Positions 25,681-32,853 of a DNA stretch of 64,000 bases are shown one piece after another. The stretch lies in the NCBI GenBank assembly GCA_038237925.1, contig JBBRYF010000002.1, positions 101,542-165,541 of the forward strand, written 5' to 3'. The stretch comes from AC-32 sp038237925 (GTDB lineage Bacteria; Actinomycetota; Thermoleophilia; Gaiellales; Gaiellaceae). Below the pieces are notes generated by a model. That model saw only the letters and a program-made list of their open reading frames with translations. It searched no databases and was not told the DNA's origin. The position numbers and the translations under genes were made by a program. Numbering within the stretch: the first letter of the stretch is position 1; each line of letters opens with the position of its first letter.

Positions 25681-25964
25681 TCTACGAGGTCTTCAGGCAG
25701 GAGCGAAAGGGCCAGGCCTTCCAGCACGCGGGCTCGATCGAGGCCGCGGACGAGCGCTTCGCCGAGTCGTACGCGCGCGAGCAGTACGGCCGCCGCGGCG
25801 AGTCGCAGGCGCTCTGGGTGGTCGAGCGCGGCTCGATCCTCCGCATCGACGAGTTCGTCGACGAGCTGAACCGGAACTACCACCGCGTCGACGGGTATCC
25901 ACTCAAGGAGAAGCTGAAGGAGGCACGTGAGCGAGCGAGCCGAGCTCCTGCTGGCGATCGCTGA
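25677..25964 (+). CDS. paaB: Phenylacetyl-CoA epoxidase subunit PaaB
   Basis: A 95-aa subunit, the usual PaaB length, starting at GTG 25677 in a GTGA overlap with paaA. It begins IYEVFRQERKGQAFQHAGSI and contains ALWVVERGSI, both typical for PaaB, which bridges PaaAC dimers. Overlaps paaC by 38 bp. Confidence 0.93.
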   Translation: MIYEVFRQERKGQAFQHAGSIEAADERFAESYAREQYGRRGESQALWVVERGSILRIDEFVDELNRNYHRVDGYPLKEKLKEARERASRAPAGDR

Positions 25965-26499
25965 CGACGAGCTGATCCTCGGCTGGCGCGACTCCGAGTG
26001 GACGGGGATCGCGCCGTTCCTGGAGGAGGACGTCGCGTTCTCGTCGATCGCGCAGAACGAGGTCGGGCACGCGCGGGCGCTCTACGAGCTAGCAGCGCGC
26101 GACCTCGGCACGACCGCAGACGAGCTCGCCTTCGACCGCAAGCCCGAGGAGTACCGCTGCTGCGAGCTCGTCGAGCTGCGGCTGCCCGAGTGGGAGCGCA
26201 CGATCGCCCGACATGTGCTCTACGAAGAGGCGGACGCGGAGCGGCTCGAGCGGCTGAAGGCCTCCGACGACGCCGATGTCGCCGGCCTCGCGGCTAAGAT
26301 CGACCGCGAGGAGGTCTACCACCGGCTGCACGCCCAGATGTGGGCCGAGCGCCTCCAGGACGAGCCGCGGTTCACGGCCGCGCTCGAGGAGCTCCGCCCG
26401 TTCGTCGACCGGCGCAACGGTCACACCCCGGAGCTGGCGCAGCTGTGGGAGGAGATGACCTCGGTGCGCCGCTCCCAGCCGGCCGGCACGAAATGGTGA
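25927..26499 (+). CDS. paaC: Phenylacetyl-CoA epoxidase structural subunit PaaC (short form)
   Basis: A 190-aa ferritin-like subunit: DDELILGWRDSEWTGIAPFLEED and IAQNEVGHARALYELA match the PaaC start, and the C-terminus MTSVRRSQPAGTKW matches the family end. Known PaaC proteins are around 250 aa, so about 60 residues are missing from the C-terminal half, yet the reading frame is intact. It would pair with PaaA as the non-catalytic partner. GTG start. Confidence 0.9.
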   Translation: MSERAELLLAIADDELILGWRDSEWTGIAPFLEEDVAFSSIAQNEVGHARALYELAARDLGTTADELAFDRKPEEYRCCELVELRLPEWERTIARHVLYEEADAERLERLKASDDADVAGLAAKIDREEVYHRLHAQMWAERLQDEPRFTAALEELRPFVDRRNGHTPELAQLWEEMTSVRRSQPAGTKW

Positions 26500-26978
26500 C
26501 CGAGGCCCAGGTCTGGGCGGCTCTGGCCGAGGTCCCGGACCCGGAGATCCCGGTGATCTCCGTGGTCGACCTCGGCGTCGTGCGCGACGTGCGCGTCGAC
26601 GAGGAGCGCGTACACGTCGAGTTCACGCCCACCTTCCTCGGCTGCCCGGCGCTCGAGGTGATGCGCTCGCAGATGGCCGACCGGATCGCGGAGCTCGGAG
26701 CCGAGCCGGAGGTCGAGGTCGTGCTCGACGATTCCTGGTCGACCGACCGGATCACGCCCGACGGGCGCGAGAAGCTGCGCGCCGCCGGCCTTGCCCCGCC
26801 CACGCCCCGAGGCGCCGAGCCGCCACAGCTGGTTCAGCTGCAGTCGAACGGCTTCCGCTGCCCCTACTGCGGCTCGCGCGACACCGCGCTGGAGAACATC
26901 TTCGGCCCGACACCGTGCCGCTCGCTGCGCTACTGCCGCAGCTGCAGCCAGCCGTTCGAGCAGTTCAAGACGATCTAG
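26493..26978 (+). CDS. paaD: PaaD, epoxidase maturation factor
   Basis: A 161-aa protein with an N-terminal DUF59/MIP18-type domain (VPDPEIPVISVVDLGVVRDV, TFLGCPALE) and a C-terminal zinc ribbon with CPYCGS and CRSC pairs. PaaD helps assemble iron centres of the Paa oxygenase or its reductase. The ATG 26493 and GTG 26496 both overlap the paaC stop. Last gene of the paaABCD unit here; PaaE does not follow. Confidence 0.92.
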   Translation: MVTEAQVWAALAEVPDPEIPVISVVDLGVVRDVRVDEERVHVEFTPTFLGCPALEVMRSQMADRIAELGAEPEVEVVLDDSWSTDRITPDGREKLRAAGLAPPTPRGAEPPQLVQLQSNGFRCPYCGSRDTALENIFGPTPCRSLRYCRSCSQPFEQFKTI

Positions 26979-27583
26979 CTCTGGATGCCGACGTTGAAGC
27001 TCGGGTAGCGCGGGGTCAGCAGCAGCACGTAGGCGTACGTCTGCGTCTCGATCCGAAGCGCGAGCGCGGCGAAGTTCCTCAGCCCCTCGGGCACCCGCCC
27101 GGTGACGAGCGCGATCACCCAACTGAAGACGGCGAGCAGCTGGTTGAGCTGCGAGAGGAGGTTCGTCAGCAGGAGCGCCGGGATCGCAAGGATGATCCGG
27201 AAGAAGACCGTCAAGCGGTTCTGATCCTCGGGCGGATCGATCTCGAGGTCGACGGGGTAGCTGCCCTGCCTGCCCGTGAACCCCGGGTACGGATCGGCGA
27301 CGAGCAGCACGTAGGCCCGGAGGTGCGTCGTGTAGCGGAGAAAGGTCCCAAGGAAGGTGTGCAGCCCTTCCGGCGAGCGGCCTTTGACCAGTGTCGCGAA
27401 CCAGTTCGCGATCCAGGCGAGCACCACGACGACGCCCCAGAGCGCCACCCAGATGAAATGCGGGATCGCGAGGATGAGGCGGAAGAAGACGGTGAGGCGA
27501 GACCGCTGGAGGTCGTCGTTGACGACGAGGCGGATCGGATGCTGTGCGCTACTGCTGGCCGCAGCCGGGACGGTGGACTCCAT
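26975..27583 (-). CDS. DUF4389 membrane protein
   Basis: A 202-aa protein made of two repeats of the DUF4389 unit: RLTVFFRLILAIPHFIWVAL and RLTVFFRIILAIPALLLTNL, each followed by a membrane hairpin and a GR-x-PEGL motif. Probable function unknown. Its stop overlaps the convergent paaD stop by 4 bp (CTAG). Confidence 0.88.
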   Translation of the reverse strand: MESTVPAAASSSAQHPIRLVVNDDLQRSRLTVFFRLILAIPHFIWVALWGVVVVLAWIANWFATLVKGRSPEGLHTFLGTFLRYTTHLRAYVLLVADPYPGFTGRQGSYPVDLEIDPPEDQNRLTVFFRIILAIPALLLTNLLSQLNQLLAVFSWVIALVTGRVPEGLRNFAALALRIETQTYAYVLLLTPRYPSFNVGIQS

Positions 27584-27603
27584 ACGGCCACCCTATCGCG
27601 GTT

Positions 27604-28374
27604 TCAGCGACCCTCAAAAAGGGGCTCCCGCTTTTCGAGGAACGCAGCGACGCCTTCGCGAAAGTCGTCCGTGCGCGTGGCGACGGCTTGCAGCTGGGCC
27701 TCGAGCTCGAGCTGCTCCTCGAGTGTCGTGTGCTCCGCGTGGTCGAAGAGGCGCTTCGAGAGGCCGATCCCGCGCGTCGGCAGCGCAGCCAGCTCGGCTG
27801 CCCACTCGGCGGCGCGGCCGGCCAGCTCGCCGTCGGGCACGACCTCCGAGACGAGGCCCCAATCGCGCGCCTCGGCCGCGCTCAGCTTCCGGCCGGAGGT
27901 CATCCACTCGAACGCGCGCGAGGTGCCGAGCAGCCGGCGCACAAAGAACGTGCCGCCCATGTCGGGCACGAGGCCGATGTTGATGAACGCGGGGACGAAG
28001 GTCGCGCTCTCGGCGGCGAGCCGCAGGTCGCAGGCGCACGCGAACGAGAGCCCCGCGCCCGCGGCTGGCCCGTTGACCGCGGCGAGCACCGGCTTCTCGA
28101 GCTGTCGGATCGCCCGAATGGTCGGGTGGTAGTTCTCGCGCAAGCGGCCTGCAATGTCGCGCGCGGCCTCGCCGAACTCGTTCAGGTCCTGGCCGACGCA
28201 GAAGCCTCGCCCGGCCCCGGTGACGACGACCGCGCGCACATCGTCGGTTCTCGCCTCTTTGAACGCTCCGACGAGCTGCTTGTGCAGCTCGACCGTGAAC
28301 GCGTTGAGAACATCGGGCCGGTTGAGCGTGATCGTCAGTACCGCGCCGTCGCGGCTGGTCTCGACCTCGGCCAT
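27604..28374 (-). CDS. paaG: PaaG-like enoyl-CoA hydratase/isomerase
   Basis: A 256-aa crotonase-fold enzyme. Best read as PaaG (ring 1,2-epoxyphenylacetyl-CoA isomerase): GAGRGFCVGQDLNEFG, VNGPAAGAGLSFA, FVPAFINIGLVPDMGGT and the C-terminal FREGVAAFLEKREPLFEGR all follow PaaG closely. Next to paaABCD, although on the opposite strand beyond the DUF4389 gene. Divergent from the HtrA gene. Confidence 0.82.
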   Translation of the reverse strand: MAEVETSRDGAVLTITLNRPDVLNAFTVELHKQLVGAFKEARTDDVRAVVVTGAGRGFCVGQDLNEFGEAARDIAGRLRENYHPTIRAIRQLEKPVLAAVNGPAAGAGLSFACACDLRLAAESATFVPAFINIGLVPDMGGTFFVRRLLGTSRAFEWMTSGRKLSAAEARDWGLVSEVVPDGELAGRAAEWAAELAALPTRGIGLSKRLFDHAEHTTLEEQLELEAQLQAVATRTDDFREGVAAFLEKREPLFEGR

Positions 28375-28411
28375 CCGGCGCAGCCTACAACCGCGTTGCT
28401 AGCTTCGGCGC

Positions 28412-29353
28412 ATGGCGGAACTGGCGTACATCTCGTCCGAGGAAGAGGCGCTCGACGCCTACTCGAACGCGGTGATCACCGTCGCCGAGCGGCTCGCTCC
28501 GTCCGTGGCGAACCTGCGGGTCTCGCGCGGTCGCCGGAGCGGCGGCGGGAGCGCGGTCGTGATCACGCCGGACGGCTTCTTGCTCACCTCGGCGCACGTG
28601 GTCGCCGGCGGCAACGGGGGCGGTCGCGCGTCCTTCGTGGACGGGCGGGAGCTCGGCTTCGAGCTCGTCGGCGCCGACCCACACGCGGACCTCGCCGTGC
28701 TGCGAGCCGAGGCGGACGACCTCGTGCCGGCCGAGCTCGGTGAGGCCGAACGCCTGCGCGTCGGGCAGCTCGTGGTCGCGATCGGCAACCCGAACGGGTT
28801 TGCGGGCTCGGTGACCGCCGGCGTCGTCTCAGCGCTTGGCCGCTCGCTCCCGACCCAGAGCGGGCGGATCGTCGACAACGTGATCCAGACCGACGCGGCC
28901 CTGAACCCCGGCAACTCCGGCGGCGCGCTCGCGGACGGCTCCGGTCGGGTCGTCGGGATCAACACGGCAGTCGCGGGCGTCGGGCTCGGGCTGGCCGTGC
29001 CGGTGAACGCGGCCACGCGCCAGATCGTCGGCGCGCTGATGACCGAGGGCCGCTTCCGCCGCGCCTACCTCGGGATCGCCGGCGGCTCGAGGCCGTTGCC
29101 TCCGCGGGTGGCGCGGAAGCTCGGGCGCCAGTCCGGCGTCGAGGTCGTGCAGGTCGTCGAGGGTTCGCCGGCCGCCGCGGCAGGGTTGCGGCCGGAAGAC
29201 CTGATCGTCGAGCTCGACGGAACCGCGGTGGCGGACGTCGGCGACATCCAACGGCTGATGGTGGTCGAGCGAATCGGCGCGCCGGTGCCCGTGCGCGTGT
29301 TGCGCCAGGGGCGCGAGCTCGAGCTGTCGCTCGTGCCGGACGAGCTCGACTAG
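28412..29353 (+). CDS. HtrA/DegP-type serine protease with PDZ domain, no export signal
   Basis: A 313-aa trypsin-fold protease: catalytic His in LTSAHVVAGG, Asp in DPHADLAVLR, Ser in NPGNSGGAL, then one PDZ domain from about residue 220 (GVEVVQVVEGSPAAAAGLRPEDL). Unlike usual DegP/HtrA proteins it has no signal peptide or transmembrane anchor; the N-terminus is acidic and soluble. It is therefore expected in the cytoplasm unless the start is misplaced. ATG 28412. Confidence 0.88.
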   Translation: MAELAYISSEEEALDAYSNAVITVAERLAPSVANLRVSRGRRSGGGSAVVITPDGFLLTSAHVVAGGNGGGRASFVDGRELGFELVGADPHADLAVLRAEADDLVPAELGEAERLRVGQLVVAIGNPNGFAGSVTAGVVSALGRSLPTQSGRIVDNVIQTDAALNPGNSGGALADGSGRVVGINTAVAGVGLGLAVPVNAATRQIVGALMTEGRFRRAYLGIAGGSRPLPPRVARKLGRQSGVEVVQVVEGSPAAAAGLRPEDLIVELDGTAVADVGDIQRLMVVERIGAPVPVRVLRQGRELELSLVPDELD

Positions 29354-30120
29354 CGGCCCTTGAACTCCGGCTTGCGCTTCTCGGTGAAGGCCGCGAGGCC
29401 CTCCTTCGCGTCCTCTGACGCGAACGCGAGGTAGAGCGCGCGCCGCTCGGCCTCGAGACCGGCGTTCAGCGTCGTCTCGTACGCGCGGTCGACCGACTCC
29501 TTCGCCAGGCGCGTGGCGACCGGACCCTTCTCCGCGATCTCGTGCGCGACACGCTTGGCCTCGTCGAGCCACGCTTCCTTCGCAACGACGCGGGCGACGA
29601 GGCCGGCCTCGAGCGCTTCGCGCGCGGAGAGGCGCCGGCCGCTGAGGATCACGTCCATCGCGAGCGCCTTGCCGACCGCGCGGGTCAGGCGCTGCGTGCC
29701 GCCTGCGCCGGGGATGATCCCGAGGCCGGTCTCTGGCTGGCCGAACTCGGCGCTCTCCGAGGCGACGATCAGATCGCACGACATCGCGAGCTCGCAGCCG
29801 CCGCCGAGGCAGTAGCCGGAGACAGCTGCGACTAGTGGCGTCCAGAGCCCGCGGATCGCGTCCCACCGCTCGACGCGGCGCTGGTAGTAGAGGTCGATAG
29901 CGGAGGCCTGCGCCAGCTCGCCGATGTCGGCGCCCGCGGCGAAGGCGCGCTCGTTCCCGCCGAGCACGATCGCGCGGACGCCGTCGTCGCGATCGAGCGC
30001 CTCGAGCTTCGTCACGAGCTCGTCCATCAGCTCGTCGGAGAGCGCGTTCAGCGCTTCCGGCCGGTTCAGGAGCACGCTGGCGATCGCGGCGTCGTGCTCG
30101 ACGAGGACGAGCTCAGCCAT
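29350..30120 (-). CDS. Enoyl-CoA hydratase (PaaF/crotonase-like)
   Basis: A 256-aa crotonase: RPEALNALSDELMDELV, AFAAGADIGELA, SGYCLGGGCELAMSCD, then the two catalytic Glu region FGQPETGLGIIPGAGGTQRL, ending FTEKRKPEFKGR. This form is a genuine 2-enoyl-CoA hydratase and could be PaaF (2,3-dehydroadipyl-CoA hydratase) or serve fatty-acid oxidation. ATG 30120; its stop overlaps the convergent HtrA gene by 4 bp. Confidence 0.88.
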   Translation of the reverse strand: MAELVLVEHDAAIASVLLNRPEALNALSDELMDELVTKLEALDRDDGVRAIVLGGNERAFAAGADIGELAQASAIDLYYQRRVERWDAIRGLWTPLVAAVSGYCLGGGCELAMSCDLIVASESAEFGQPETGLGIIPGAGGTQRLTRAVGKALAMDVILSGRRLSAREALEAGLVARVVAKEAWLDEAKRVAHEIAEKGPVATRLAKESVDRAYETTLNAGLEAERRALYLAFASEDAKEGLAAFTEKRKPEFKGR

Positions 30121-30136
30121 GGCCCCCTGTGCCATG

Positions 30137-30160
30137 CCCCAGGGACAGTCCCTCGGCCAC
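30137..30160 (-). repeat. REP-like palindrome copy A3 (intergenic)
   Basis: Same AGGGACAGTCCCT core and CTCGGCC flank as copy A1 inside the E2 gene. It lies just upstream of the crotonase gene start, in inverse orientation to copy A4 about 70 bp away. Confidence 0.75.
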
Positions 30161-30227
30161 GCGCCGAACGGCCACGCTTGGCAACCGTTTGCAGGAACGA
30201 CGCCGTCCAGCGCCGGTAAAGGGACAC

Positions 30228-30269
30228 GGCCGAGGGACTGTCCCTAGACTAGGTCCGGAACGGACGGGG
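30228..30269 (+). repeat. REP-like palindrome copy A4 (intergenic)
   Basis: GGCCGAGGGACTGTCCCT followed by GTCCGGAACGGACGGGG, the same two-part unit as copy A2 in E2. It ends 4 bp before the stop codon of the neighbouring crotonase gene. Confidence 0.78.
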
Positions 30270-30273
30270 TTGG

Positions 30274-31089
30274 TCACTTCTTCTCCAGGAAGCGCTCGAT
30301 TGCGGCCCGCGGCTCCTCGGTCGCCATCGACAGCGCCAGCCAATCACGCGCGTGGTTGATCGTCTCGTGCCACGCGAGGTCCTTCCAGAAGTTCAGGTGC
30401 TGCTTCGCGTAGCGCGTCGTCTGCGGCAGTTTGCGCGCGAGATTCTCGACCACTGCGTCGACCTTCGCGTCGAGCTCGCCCGCGGGCACCGCCCAGTTCA
30501 CGAGCCCCCACTCGGCCGCCTTCGGTGCAGGGAGCTCCTCGCACATGAGCACGATCTCTCGGGCGCGCCGGTCGCCGACCATGATCGTCAGCCACTGCGT
30601 CGCGCCGCCAGCGGGGACGGAGCCGTGCTCCGGGCCGACGTGGCGGATGAACGCGTCGTCGACCATCACCGCGAGGTCGCACGCCATCTGCAGCTCGTTG
30701 CCCCCGCCGACCGCGATCCCGTTGATCCGCGCCAGCGTGGGCTTGCCGATCTCCCGCAGCCGGTCGTGTGCGTCCTTGAAGGCGCCGAACCACTTCCAGT
30801 ACTCGTTCGGGTTGCCGAGATACTCGTCCGCCCACGACTTGAGGTCGGCACCGACGCAGAACGCGCGGCCCGCACCCGTGAGGACGACCACGCGGATCGA
30901 GTCGTCCCAGGAAGCGTCCTCGCACGCGCGCGCGAGCTCGCGCAGCATGCGGAAGTCGAACGCGTTCAACACCTCCGGGCGGTTGAGCGTGATCGTCGCC
31001 CGTGGCGGCGCCTTCTCGTAGACGATCCGCTCGAAGCCGAGCTCATCCGCCGCGAGCGGCTTGGGCGCGTCGGGCTGACGCTCGCTCAC
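30274..31089 (-). CDS. Enoyl-CoA hydratase/isomerase family protein
   Basis: A 271-aa crotonase-fold protein with RPEVLNAFDFRMLRELA, GAGRAFCVGADLKSW and INGIAVGGGNELQMACD. In place of the usual hydratase Glu pair it has HVGPEHGSVPAGGATQWL, so it is likely an isomerase, a hydrolase or a dienoyl-CoA enzyme of ring cleavage rather than a plain hydratase. GTG 31089 overlaps the upstream EthD gene as GTGA. Third crotonase of this region. Confidence 0.8.
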   Translation of the reverse strand: MSERQPDAPKPLAADELGFERIVYEKAPPRATITLNRPEVLNAFDFRMLRELARACEDASWDDSIRVVVLTGAGRAFCVGADLKSWADEYLGNPNEYWKWFGAFKDAHDRLREIGKPTLARINGIAVGGGNELQMACDLAVMVDDAFIRHVGPEHGSVPAGGATQWLTIMVGDRRAREIVLMCEELPAPKAAEWGLVNWAVPAGELDAKVDAVVENLARKLPQTTRYAKQHLNFWKDLAWHETINHARDWLALSMATEEPRAAIERFLEKK

Positions 31090-31364
31090 GAGACGTCCGC
31101 GAAGAGGACTTCGAAGCGCCCGCCCATCTCCATCGCGTCCTTGCCCGTCGCCATGAACTCGGGGCTCTGCGACGCGGCGCCAAAGGCCTCGCGGTCGGGG
31201 AACTCCCACTCCGCGTAGTACGCGTAGGCCGGCTCGCCCATCGGCGCGCCGAACACCTCGCCGTGCCGAAATGTCCCGCCGGGCACCTGGCGGCAAAGCT
31301 CGGCGTGCTGCTCGTAGCGCTCCGGCTCGGGCTGCTCGGAGTAGAGGACGAAGACGCGGATCAC
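31086..31364 (-). CDS. EthD domain protein
   Basis: A 92-aa ferredoxin-like alpha/beta barrel protein of the EthD type: VIRVFVLYSEQPEPERYEQHAE, GAPMGEPAYAYYAEWEFPDREAF, SPEFMATGKDAME. Such proteins accompany aromatic and ether degradation genes and may act as small monooxygenase helpers. GTG start; coupled by GTGA to the crotonase gene. Confidence 0.75.
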   Translation of the reverse strand: MIRVFVLYSEQPEPERYEQHAELCRQVPGGTFRHGEVFGAPMGEPAYAYYAEWEFPDREAFGAASQSPEFMATGKDAMEMGGRFEVLFADVS

Positions 31365-31429
31365 CCGGCACTCCCCCTTCGGTCGAGGACCGGCGGAGCG
31401 TAACGCGAAGCCTGTTAGCGTCGCCGGGC

Positions 31430-31870
31430 GTGGGCGTGCTCGTCGTTCTCTTCGCGATCCTGGCCGGCGTCGCCGGCTCCGTGCAGGTCGCAGTGATGTC
31501 GAAGCTCGGCGATCGGGTCGGCGTCTTCGGTGCGCTCGCGTGGGCGACCTCCCTCGCGGCCATCCTCGCCGTTGCACTCTTGCTCGTCACGAGGCAGAGC
31601 TTCGGCGAGCTCACCGCTGCCGCACGCCAGCCCGTGTGGCTCTGGAGCGGCGCGCTGATGAGCATCATCATCGTCCTCGCGATCACGGTCGCCGGCTCGA
31701 GAGTCGGCGTGATCGCAACCGTGTCCGTGCTGCTCGCCGGCCAGTTCGCGGCGGGCGCGGCGATCGACCGCTGGGGCCTCCTCGGCGCCGAGCGCGTCGG
31801 CGTCGGGTGGTGGAAGGTCGCCGGCATCCTCCTGCTCGGCATCGGCGCGGGCCTGACGCTGAAGAAGTAG
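31430..31870 (+). CDS. DMT family (DUF606/YdcZ-like) membrane protein
   Basis: A 146-aa protein with five transmembrane helices. It starts GVLVVLFAILAGVAGSVQVAV and ends GILLLGIGAGLTLKK, the layout of half-size DUF606 drug/metabolite transporters that work as dimers. GTG 31430 is the first start after the divergent EthD gene. Substrate unknown. Confidence 0.8.
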   Translation: MGVLVVLFAILAGVAGSVQVAVMSKLGDRVGVFGALAWATSLAAILAVALLLVTRQSFGELTAAARQPVWLWSGALMSIIIVLAITVAGSRVGVIATVSVLLAGQFAAGAAIDRWGLLGAERVGVGWWKVAGILLLGIGAGLTLKK

Positions 31871-31908
31871 CGCGGGACGATCAGCGGCCGAACGTCGTTA
31901 TCAGGCGT

Positions 31909-32853
31909 GTGAGCAAGGGCGCCAAGGTCTGGATCGGGCTCTGGATCGTCTACGTCATCTGGGGCTCGACCTATCTCGGGATCGAGCTCGCCGGCGAGAC
32001 GATGCCGGGCCTCTTCGGCGCCGGTGTGCGGTTCACGATCGCGGGGCTGCTGATGCTCGGGTTCAGCGCGTGGCGGCGGGGCCGCAGCGCGCTGCGAGCT
32101 CGGCCGGCCGAGCTCGCGTCTGCGGCGGTCGTCGGCCTGCTCCTGCCCGGGGCGAACTCGATCCTCTTCGTCACCGAGCAGAAGGTGCCGATCGGGCTCA
32201 CCTCGCTGATCATCGCCGCGATCCCGCTCTGGGTCCTGCTCCTGCGCCTGCTCGTTCGCGAGCGTCCCGACCTCATGTCCACGATCGGGCTTCTAATCGG
32301 CTTCGCCGGGATCATGCTGCTCGTCCACCCGGGTAGCGACACCGGCCCGCTGAGCTACCTGCTCCTGACCGTCGCGGGCTCGTTCATGTGGGCGCTCGGC
32401 TCGTTCCTCTCGCCGCGGATGTCTGTCCCGCGCGACCCGCTCGTCGCCACGGGCTACGAGATGCTCGCGGGCGGCCTCGTCCTGCTCGTGATCGGGCTCG
32501 TCGCCTACAACCCGAGCGAGCTCGACCCCGGGCGCTGGTCAGGCCGCTCGATCCTTGGGCTCGTCTACCTGATCGTCTTCGGCTCGCTGCTCGGCTACAG
32601 CGCCTATGTATGGCTGCTGGCGAACGCGCCGATCGCGAAGGTGTCGACGTACGCCTACGTCAACCCGGTGATCGCGATTGCCCTCGGAGTGATCGTGCTC
32701 GACGAGTCGATCACCTTACGCATCGTCTTGGGCGCGTTGCTGATCCTCGCCGCGGTCGCGATCGTGCTCCAGCGCGAGAGCGCTTCAGAGTCCGGCGAGG
32801 TCGTCGGGCCGGACCGGGACGCGACTGAGCTCGCGCCCGCTCGCCGCCCGTAG
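31909..32853 (+). CDS. EamA/RhaT family DMT transporter
   Basis: A 314-aa protein with ten transmembrane helices in two EamA repeats. The first begins YVIWGSTYLGIELA, and the second carries YVNPVIAIALGVIVLDE near the end, a hallmark of EamA exporters. GTG start at 31909. The 3' end overlaps the convergent xdh gene by 69 bp. Substrate unknown, possibly purines or amino acids given the neighbours. Confidence 0.88.
   Translation: MSKGAKVWIGLWIVYVIWGSTYLGIELAGETMPGLFGAGVRFTIAGLLMLGFSAWRRGRSALRARPAELASAAVVGLLLPGANSILFVTEQKVPIGLTSLIIAAIPLWVLLLRLLVRERPDLMSTIGLLIGFAGIMLLVHPGSDTGPLSYLLLTVAGSFMWALGSFLSPRMSVPRDPLVATGYEMLAGGLVLLVIGLVAYNPSELDPGRWSGRSILGLVYLIVFGSLLGYSAYVWLLANAPIAKVSTYAYVNPVIAIALGVIVLDESITLRIVLGALLILAAVAIVLQRESASESGEVVGPDRDATELAPARRP

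Noticed and set aside
28388..28398. CAAC-CGC-GTTG dyad between paaG and the HtrA gene as a second PaaR site
   Set aside because: Spacing of the half-sites differs from CNAACGNNCGTTNG by one base and the outer positions do not fit; too weak to claim.
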